NCBI RefSeq assembly: GCF_020382885.2
Contig: NC_058512.1
Location: forward strand, 7,156,802 to 7,220,801
Length of the DNA stretch: 64,000 bases
DNA from: Scatophagus argus
Lineage: Eukaryota > Chordata > Actinopteri > Scatophagidae
Direction: 5' to 3'
Part shown: in pieces, positions 54,661 to 64,000 of the stretch
How the letters are laid out: each line of letters opens with the position of its first letter
How positions within the stretch are numbered: position 1 is the first letter of the stretch
Program-made: the position numbers and the translations under genes
The notes under the pieces: model-generated
What the model saw: the letters and a program-made list of their open reading frames with translations, nothing else
The model's database searches: none
What the model was told of the DNA's origin: nothing

Positions 54661-57549
54661 AGCTCAGCTTTAATTGGCCTTGTGACACATAGTCCTGGAT
54701 TTGCTATCATTTTCCCCCCCAAAGATTTTCTTTTTCTGTTCCTCTTATTTTTTAATCTGCTACTACAGCTGTAGGAGACGACCCAGAGGGAGCTGTGAAA
54801 CTGTTCTCAGACAGCAGGTGTGCTCTGAACCCGTGCACCGAATGTTGAAGCATTAATCAAAACATTGGTGCGACATGTATGAGTTCCTATATCTCAGGCG
54901 TTGTTTATTCATCGTTACATTGTCCAGTATTGTCATATTACTTTGTCATTTTCTCTGACATTGTCTCCTGGGCTTAGTGCTGTGGTGTTGTTGAACAAAT
55001 GAAGCCCAAACATTGGGTGTGACACACCGAAGCCAAGAGTGTACTCTATACAAAATCAAATTTACACATTCCCAGACTGAATATAGTGCTGCAACATAAA
55101 ACAGCACCCATATCACACAGGGATATGAGGTCAGCTTGTTTAATGGTGTCCTCGCCAGCTGCATACCACCGTGGGAGCAGAGACGATGTGAAAGTTCCTC
55201 GAAAGAAGAAGTAAATGTGCACCAAAAAAGTTTATGTAAATCAAAAATTGCCTGAAGCCAGCGACAAAGTCCGCAACACTCAGTTGCAGGTGACGGTATA
55301 TTGTTTTACTTGATCTCAGTTTTGCTTTAGCTTTATTGAAACTTTTCTATGTTTGACAGTCAGTCAGCTCCTTGATATGAGCCTTAATAAATCCTTGTGT
55401 GATGCCTGGAGAACGATTTGAATGGACAGCAGCTATTACGCTCACAGTTAAAGTATCCCAAACAGTCCTCAGCTAGATCTACTCTGTAGTTGTCAGATAA
55501 CATTATATATGATATATAAAATTGCCAAGTGAGTCAGAAAAGCCAGAGAGGCCTGAGATTCATATACTTGCTTATACACTTCACTTCTTGAAACTGGAGA
55601 CTTAATTCTTTCTTAGAGTAACTCCTTGGCCTGTGTTATGCATTTATTAATTTTTGGACAGGTGCAATGTGATGACTGTCTGATTAATGAAGGAAGTTCA
55701 GTTTCAACACTGTCTTACATTACTTGGCAATAGTTTGCCAGTAATATAATATTTAAGTGGTTATAGTTGATCTAAAGCCAAAAGATGGAAATTTCAGAAC
55801 TGGTACAGCCCTAAATACACTACCTTCCATACAATCTGACCGATCCTGCAACATTTAGAGATACTTGCCGGATGGTTCACAATGAGATCAGAATAAATTG
55901 TGATTATGTTGTTAAGCCCACCTGATTCAAAACTCACTTTTTGTCTGAATATCCAGACAAAAGAACTGAGACACAACTCTTAATTTAATGCTGAAATTTG
56001 CCAAAAACTTCCTGTTTTTAGCAGCCCTGGCTCTCTTTCAAACCCGGGGAAAGATCATGCTTGCTTCCACCTCACACTTTAATTATTAAAATTCCCCATA
56101 TGTTGGGCATCAGTCACGTCTCTCTTTTTTACAGCTCATCCATAATCTCTGGACAGGCTACTGTCAGGCTCCAATAAAACAAACAACACCACACTGGCCT
56201 TAGTTTCACTACACCCCACCCCCAGAGGTGAAGATTTTGCTGTTTGTTTTGAAGGCCTTACATGGTCCAGTCTATGGGTTTAGTCTGAGTGCCTGTGGTG
56301 TCTTTATTAATCTGAATGCCTTTAGTCATTTAACTGGGTACTCGTGCTGAGATCATACAGGCATTGATGTTTTTGCAAAAGGGGAATTCATTCTCTCTCT
56401 ATCTTTGGTCAGCTGAGTGATTTCCTTTTTAATAAAACACATTAAAGTATCGCCCTCCCTCCTGGGCTTCTAATTGTATTGCCGCTTTTCATTCATTTAC
56501 TCTTTCAGTAATCTTGTTTATTTCATCCTGTTTGTGCACTGCTACGGGGCAGCTGCAAAACTTTCTTCTGATCTATTCAATTTGGCCTCGTACAAATGTG
56601 ACGCCATCTGCTTCAGACGGGACAATGTACATAATTTATATCTAAATACATTTTTACATATCTCTGAATGGGTTACTGCGGCAACTTAGTATTTCTCATC
56701 CATAGTAAGAGGACAGATTGAAGAACAGGCCAATCTGAAGCCACAAAGGCCAGTATATTCTGACTTTCATTTATTTCCTTTTTTTCAAGCTCTAAAAATG
56801 GCCACTTGACATCTTATAGCAGACCTTCACTGTCAGATCACACACCATCAGTGTATTGTACATAAGTTCTCGTGAGGAATTTGTAGTGAAATTGTCTCCA
56901 AATCTAAATAACCTCAGTGACATCATCATTATTCTCTCACGCCTCAGGGCGCAAAGACATTATGCAACTAATTACTACATCTACTGAGATACAGTAAAGC
57001 CGTTTTAATGAGTAAGCTTTTAAAAACTGAATTCAAGCATATGGATTTTTCTTAGATAGCACTGTGGTCCTGATTGGGCTTTCAAAGGACTTCAAAATCT
57101 AAGTATATATACTTACATATTCTCTTTGCCTACTCGCTTATTACATGGGAGATAATTGTATTGCACGCCGTTAGGAGAGACTTTCATATATCCTGACCAC
57201 TTTATAATGGAAATCACTATAACCGCTACCACTTAAGCTCACTGAAGCAGTTGGACGCATTAACAATTATCTATGCGTCTGGCTGCAGTCTTTGTATTTA
57301 GCGATTTTTATCCACTGTGTGCCCGGCATTTCCTGGCAGGGAACTAGTGTTGAATATGCCCCCTGCTGCAACAACTTTCCCAGTGGGAGCCAGGCATCAT
57401 GATGTTAACTGCCAGACCTCCAGCCGCATTTCTGCCTACCCCAGAGTCTCCCTCCACGGGCTGAAGGAAAAGCACAAAAGTGATTAGCGAGCCGCTGGAG
57501 ATGGAGGGAGGGCTGTTTGAAAATGAATCTCAAAGAGGGAAAGAGAGCG

Positions 57550-57569
57550 AGACAGACAGACAGACAAAC
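57550..57569. repeat. (GACA)n microsatellite
   Basis: Four to five GACA units inside a purine-rich region. Confidence 0.8.
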
Positions 57570-60500
57570 AGAGATAACAATTCATAAAGACTGATTCATG
57601 GAGACAGTAAGGGAGTGGGGGGTCAAATTTTTGTGACTGTCAAAGAGCAGATAAGTGGTTCAGAGGGAAGATGTGGGGACAGATGAGTAAATAGGGGATT
57701 AAAAAAAGAGAGAGGAAAAAGAATGAGACATAGATAAAGACTAGGAGATATGGAGATTCTGTTACGTGATAATTTAGAAAAAGTGAAAATAAAAGACTGA
57801 CTAATTACAGTAAAAGAGAAACAAAAAAAAAAAAGAAAATGGGAGTCTAAAAGAGATGACGAAGGTTTCTTGAAAGACATGCTGTAGTAGAATAAACTGA
57901 AAGCTAAAAAAAAAGAAGAAGAAGAAAAAAAAATGCCATGTTAAAAATGGTGTTGAGAGTCAAAACAGTTCACTTCCCCTGTTTTACTGTAGTGAGCCAG
58001 CTCTGCCTGCAGTCAGACTGGGTGGCAGGGAGACGCGACCACTTGTCGCTGCCTCAGACCGATTTCAATCTCCTCCAGTGTTATGCCCCTCCCAAATAAC
58101 AATCCATTTCTGACTGCCTTGCTTTTCCTCTGTTTGAATACAGAACGCAGTGCGAGAGAGCCTCACTAATGCTACGTTCCTCTCTTCTGTTTGTTCCCAC
58201 ATGATTTTCACCAGGTAACACTTGACTGATAATCATGTCGGTTCTAGCATGCAATGTGGCACGTCAAAAATATTTGTGGGATCCTGAAAGCAAAAATAAA
58301 AAACAGCTGAATTACATGTAACGCAGGTCTTTTGTGTTGTCTCCCTGTTTTACTTTACTTTCTTTCTGGAAAAGAAATTGTGGCTCTTCTTGCTAAGAGA
58401 GGACACTGGTTTCTGTAAATCATGCTACACAGTAAAAGTACTTTTTGTTGAAAATCTCACAACGATAAAGTTTTTACGTGACATATACTGTTTGATCTTC
58501 ACCTCAGCGTTATGTAACTGGGTCCCTCTTATTCTTAATGGTGCTTCAGCAAAACTTTAATAGGCAAGTCTGATTCTAAATTTTAAGTGTAGAAAGAGTT
58601 TAGTATATAAGAAAAGTTTAGTAATCTATAATGTTCATCATATGAAGAGTATAATAATCATTATAGGTCTGTTAACAGATAATGGCCTTTTTTTGTTGGA
58701 TTTTGTCTGAATATCCCCTGACCCTCCGCCTTTTGGCCAAATGCTTTTCATTTTGCAGTTGCATGGGCACTGACTGGCTCATTAGTAGTGGGCAAGATAA
58801 ACGCCGCGTCAGCACGACGACCACTTGTGCTCATGTCAACATGCCTGCTGTCTGCACAGATAAAACATGGCATTATGTACTCTTATCTTCTGGTCTGCCA
58901 GTGTTGAACCCTGAGGTTTGCACAAATGCAGGAAGTGTACCTGTGTATTGGGACAGAATTTGGTGTGTCAGCTGACTCACCTATGACTTTAAGTCAATGG
59001 CTCACAAAGCAGGGTTAAAGAAACTTTGGGGAGGACTTTCCAAAAACATGGAAAAACATGAAAGTATTTTATATTGTCATTTTATATATGTCTTCATTGT
59101 ACCAAACCCTTATTCACTGGTGACTTTAAAATAATCAGGATAGTGTTATGCAGGGCAGAATCTACCACTTAATCTGTCTCTGGCAGAGTATCTATGAACA
59201 AAATGTTCTCAGCTGAAATGTTCTAAAATGCTTCATGTCATGTTTTTCCACGAATGAAGAGGCTTTGCTTTTACTTTTTACTTGGCCCAAAGGAAATGCC
59301 AGCAAAGCCCCTAATAGAAAATGTCAATGCAATTTCTTTTTTTTCTGTAAGAGAACATATCTTTCTATCTTTCTACACAGAGCACAGTTTATGGCTGATT
59401 TCTAAAATGATCAGTGCTGTACAGTGTGCAGTTTGTAGTTCAGTGTTGTGTAATGGCAGAACCTCTTGATTCAAGCTCTGGGTGGGTAGTTTTCCTGTTG
59501 ATTCAGGTGCCACACCGGTCAATCTGTATTTAGAGAGCTGAAATCTCTCTCTCTGATGTCTGACTGTGGGTGTGTGTGTTTGTGTTTGATGTGATGGGAG
59601 AATCCTCACTGGCTTTGGACATTGGATTTTTCATGTTGCTCATATTTCTGTGATATGACAGAAAGCAGAATATGTGACTCAAAGAGAAAAGCCTTGAGAC
59701 ATCTGACAGATTATTTTAATCTGCTCATATACTGTAACAAACCACAAATCCAACAGTCAAACTCAGGATACTTAATAATCTTTTCACAGACTGGAGGGAA
59801 TAAAGTTACACTTGTCAAACAACTCTCCCTAGTCCAGACACTTCCATTAGTTTTAGAGTAAAAATGAACTCGTAACCTGAAGCCATCTCATAGATCTATG
59901 AGATATTTCGGAAACCTTTAAGTTCTTAGAGGGCCGGTTAGATTGTTTGATATCTTATAAATTTAAAGGTATTTTTACACATAATATTGTAGTCTTAGCT
60001 GTGTTTCTCAACTGATCATAATGGAAAACAGGCTGCTTTTATTGATGTTGAAAATTTCATCTGATGTGGAGTATTAAAAGAGCGGTCAGTGGAAATGCTA
60101 GCTTCTATGAACCACTATGTTGCACTTTGGTGGTTTACACTTTTGACTTCACTCACATTAAACATGTTTAAAAAAAAAAAATAACAGAGCCTTTATTAGT
60201 ATGCCGCCTTCATGTCGGAAAGCATTAATATTTACTGGCAAAAACGAGCTAATCTCTGTTGGTTCTACGAGAAGCATATGTTGTGCAAAGCTACATTAAT
60301 CTTGAATGATTGGGAGCAACCACTGTGCAGTGAATCTCTACCGCTTCAATCTGCTGTGGTTTGCTGGCAGTTAGCATGAAACTTGCTAAATTAGTCTATC
60401 CACCAGTTAACACTCAGATGATTAATTGTGCTTTGCTAGTGCTCTGTCAGTGTACTGAGGGAAAACTAACCACTTAAGTAAATAGGTAAAGTCACACTTT

Positions 60501-61152
60501 GCTCAGTAATTGATGGGGTCTGGAGTATAACAGATTACCTGAGAGCTCATACAAGCATCAACATTAAAATTACTGTATATTTTCTTTATGCCTTCTGCTG
60601 CTGATTGCTTTCAAATACCCTCCAAAACATATATACGATCAAATGCAGCAAAGACTGGCTAATTACTGGCAACAGACGGGGCATACAGTGAGTGAGCGAA
60701 CAACGAAGGAAGTGAGCCATAGACCTTCCATACGCCACAGTTAGACTTGTTGTTCAGCTGGCTTCCGACAACGATGAGACGACGGACGAATGGCTCCCAG
60801 AGGTGTAAACAGAGCTAGTGTGAAGACAGGCTGTCTCCAGACCCGCTATCACATCCTCAGTTCCTCTCCAGCAAACACAGGACTTGGCACACAGGCACAC
60901 ACGAAAAGTCTTAAGCTATTAAACTGACAAGACTAATCAGCAAAAAAAATTTTTTGAAAGAATTTTAGGACTTCAGGAGAAGGAGGTGAGATGGTCAGGA
61001 AGCTTGTGTGTTGTATGGAGTGTGTAATGTGTAGTATGCAGGGGTGAGAGGCCAGGGGACAGTGCAGGCCCCTGCAGAGCACTGATAAGAGCTTGTTTAC
61101 CTTCCTGTGGATGGTCAGGCCTCAATCTGCAGTTGCGGAAACGGCGGGACAA

Positions 61153-61155
<3 letters not shown>

Positions 61156-61195
<40 letters not shown>
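61156..61195. repeat. (GT)n microsatellite
   Basis: About 20 uninterrupted GT units. Confidence 0.95.
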
Positions 61196-61198
<3 letters not shown>

Positions 61199-64000
61199 GA
61201 GTCCAGAGTGAGACTTGAGCCAGCCTTGAAGCTCCCCTTTCCCTCTCCAACTAACTCTGATAGGACTGCCGACCGCCCCCTCCCCCCTTCCCCATCGTGA
61301 CTCCGTCGTCCGACCCTCGACACAAACAGTTTACCCCAAGGGACCAAGGGAGACAGTTGGGCTTGACGTTGTCTGCTGTCAGGGTTTCCCTTCTGTTTCC
61401 CCCCCCTCCTTCGTTCTTTCTTTCAAACACAGCCACGCACCATAGCTTCAAGTTCTACAACTCTCCCTTTTGCATCTAAACTCCTAGGCGAGCAGCTGAT
61501 GCTCTTTTCCACAGTGACTTACAATGAGGGAGGGCATGAAAGACAGGGCATGAAATCAAGCTGGCCTGCTTGCTCGCCCGAGGTGAGTGGAAAAGGCAGC
61601 TAGTTATTGGGCAGCAGGTCCTCAATCCCTTGAATCTAAATCAACATTTAGTTATGGTGTGATAGAAATTCAAAATTCAAGTGTTTGCTACCGCCTGTCG
61701 ATAGTTGGCAGTGTCGGCACAGCGCTGATGCTCAAGGTTGAGGCAACAGTTACAGACAGACGGGCACTTCTTGAGGTGTTAAATTTGCTGGCAGAAGTAC
61801 CTGGCTAACATAAACAGCAGTGGCAAAGCACTAACAACAAGCCTTGTATACCAAATACATTTGCACATATGCAAATATGAAGAGTATAATATCATACATA
61901 ATATAATAATATACAGTATGATGTAATAACGCACACAAACACACATGCACCCATGCTGTGAATGGAAAACATTACCTCAGCAGATCACAGCAAACAACTG
62001 CAACGAAATTGTGTCAATCCAAATTTTGAATCCATCAAACTGAATTTCTATGTCCTGTTTCTATGTCCTTTTCCCAAGATGTGTCCTCTTCTTTCATCTG
62101 ATTATTACCCCATCAGAGTTCTTTCATTTTAAAATTTAGCGAAGGTCATCTTTATTTCTGCTGACCAACGAGATGCTGACAACTTCGAAACAAGAAGTGA
62201 TGATCTAGTCAGTCAGATATACAGCAAACATCTGCTTTTTGTATAGTTAGACAGTCAGGAGCCACAGTGGGCCGACGTGACTTCTGCTATATTCTTAATT
62301 ATTTTTGACTCATTTAATAATTTTTTCTCGTCACCATAATTTCAATACATGTGTAACGTGTTTTAGCATAATGTAATAATGTGGATGGAGTTGTGAGTGC
62401 ACTTCTCATATAGCCTTTTGGTCTTACTAATGCCTCTTTGGCTTCCCACATTACGGAAATTTATTTTCTTGAGCATTACTCACAGTGATGTCATCTGACC
62501 CACCCAACTTTTGAAATATACAAATATTTGTGATATTGGACAGTTATTGAGTTGTTATGTTTCACCATTGTTAAAGTCTTTCAGAGAGGTTTTGCACGCT
62601 GGCAGGGCATGGGCCCTCTTTAGCATGTCATGGGACTTTTCTGTTCAAACACTTCTGACAGAAAGCAGCAGAAGAAGGAGAAATACAGGATGTTAGCACT
62701 GTGTAGGCCTTCTTTGATCCCTAATAATAAATCACCTCAAAGTCTCCAGTAATGCCCACGCACAGCTGCTGGCCTCAGTGCAGCTATGAGGCATAATTAT
62801 GGACAGTACAAGTTAATTCAGGAGGTTCAGGTTGACCGCATGAATTAATCACATTTCTCCTGTGTCTTAATTTAAATCCTAAAACAACAGAGATGCACTC
62901 ATGGAGAGTCATTTATTGGGATGTTACTGGTGAATTTAGCTTCAGTGTATACATCTTTAGTTCACTCTGCCCAGCTAAATATGGCAATGACTATAATGAG
63001 GATAACAATATTAAAATGTTATGTACATCTCAATCTCAACTTGACAGACTCAGCTATATACTGGACTCAGCTTTGTCAGTGTGAGCTCAAATTTGTAAGG
63101 GTTAACCTCCGTATCCATAAGACTCAACTTCACTTCAGCTTCTATTGTACTGTAGTTCATACTTTGCTAACGCGCTAATGAAAAAAGTGGCTGTTGAAAA
63201 CAGAACATAGTTAATGCCAAGCAGATGCTGAGATGCCCTAAAATGGTCACTTTAAGTGGTGCCGTCTTCTTGGTACTATGCACAATTGAACACATGCGGA
63301 AAACGGATGTCTGTGATTTGGTGAGCTAGTCTCCTATCTTTGCCCTGGAGGGTTAGGGAAGAAAAAGCAGACAGACCTCCGACATGTGAAGTTACAAGAT
63401 AGGGGCTTTTGCTCTTCTTGTTAGTTGTGGCTCCAGGGTGCTGGAGACAACCATGAAAACTGCTGAGGGAAGTTATACTGTAAGGGCCTTGAATGTACTT
63501 CCAAATGGATGCTTACACGGACACCTGCAGACAGCTGTGGACTCTACAGACATGTGGTAGTTCTCTTCATACTGCTTTCCATTTGGAGGATACGTTCTGC
63601 ACAATGCAGAGCCCACACATTCACCCTCTGAAGATGAAATTTACTTATGTGGACCCTAGAAGACTCTGGTGCACTTGGAGACATGGAAAGTTTAATTACA
63701 GCTTAAGTTGATCGTGACTCCCAGGTAGAAATGAGCTTTCTCAAAACACCGCCTCATTAACGGCAAATTGTCCGTGATCGATTCTGCCTGCACACTCATT
63801 GGTCTCAGTTTTATATGCTTTTGATCAGTTTGCATTAATATGTTTAATAAATTTTTAGTGATATAAAACGGCCTATTGAGTCTGGTAATTTGGGCACATG
63901 GTGTTGTTAATGTGGTAATTATCATTAGTGTATTCAGGCATACAAATGAATTGATACCAATTAATATGAAGTCTGTAACTACTGAAATGGAATTTGCATT

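Larger units (their letters stand above)
53195..64000 (+). other. Long first intron of the putative eng gene and/or downstream DNA
   Basis: No second exon with convincing homology is seen in 10.8 kb. Contents: a LINE fragment (53735-53960), a hAT transposase fragment (54485-54660), a purine-rich stretch at 57530-57930, a GT satellite at 61156-61195 and a GC-richer block at 57330-57530. A 49-bp open segment, 54769-54817 (acceptor TACTACAG, donor GTGTGC), is phase-compatible but does not resemble human ENG exon 2. Confidence 0.4.

Noticed and set aside
54769..54817. 49-bp open segment as eng exon 2
   Set aside because: It is phase-compatible, but the donor is weak and length and sequence do not resemble the 152-nt exon 2 of human ENG. 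Left unannotated.
58682..58975. Forward frame of 97 codons with several cysteines
   Set aside because: No homology recognised, no consistent splice sites, and no phase evidence linking it to the signal-peptide exon.
1..64000. CRISPR arrays, bacterial operons, phage or plasmid modules
   Set aside because: Both strands were read for spaced direct repeats and prokaryotic gene packing; only microsatellites and interspersed repeats of a vertebrate genome are present.

Overview
This is vertebrate nuclear DNA, most likely from a ray-finned (teleost) fish. The genes are split into small exons bounded by GT-AG (once GC-AG) introns. Dinucleotide microsatellites are frequent, and the interspersed repeats are of kinds typical of teleosts: a tRNA-headed SINE, Tc1/mariner and hAT transposase remnants, a LINE reverse-transcriptase scrap and short non-autonomous elements. 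Nothing bacterial, plasmid or CRISPR-like is present.

Layout. (1) 1-1000, minus strand: the first two coding exons of an unrecognised gene that runs off the left edge. (2) 1-17.5 kb beyond that gene: a long intergenic or regulatory stretch with CpG-rich patches at about 0.9-1.25 and 3.0-4.4 kb, a SINE at 6.26-6.60 kb, a pentanucleotide satellite at 9.5 kb and a Tc1 remnant at 15.7-16.0 kb. (3) 17.5-40.07 kb, plus strand: a complete gpsm1 gene (AGS3, G-protein signalling modulator 1). Its 14 coding exons were joined by hand; every junction keeps frame and the product is 664 residues, with seven to eight TPR repeats followed by four GoLoco motifs. (4) 40.58-about 46.7 kb, plus strand: a complete ak1 gene (cytosolic adenylate kinase 1) with a TATA promoter, one non-coding exon and six coding exons giving 194 residues, the same length as human AK1. 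(5) 51.8-64 kb, plus strand: the beginning of a gene whose signal-peptide exon (53137-53194) is best explained as endoglin (eng). The support is gene order (AK1 then ENG in the same orientation in mammals), a phase-1 signal-peptide exon and a long first intron; the name is an inference.

The genes are independent: cortical G-alpha-i/GDP regulation (gpsm1), adenine nucleotide balance (ak1) and TGF-beta/BMP co-receptor (putative eng). What is noteworthy is their packing: only about 0.5 kb separates the last gpsm1 poly(A) signal from the ak1 TATA box.

The least explained items are the unnamed left-edge gene with a tandem NAGNAG acceptor, a possible antisense gene inside ak1 intron 1 (an 83-codon splice-bounded exon with three N-glycosylation sequons and a possible membrane-anchor exon after it), a possible alternative first exon of gpsm1 at 23.9 kb, and one GC-AG intron in the GoLoco part of gpsm1.
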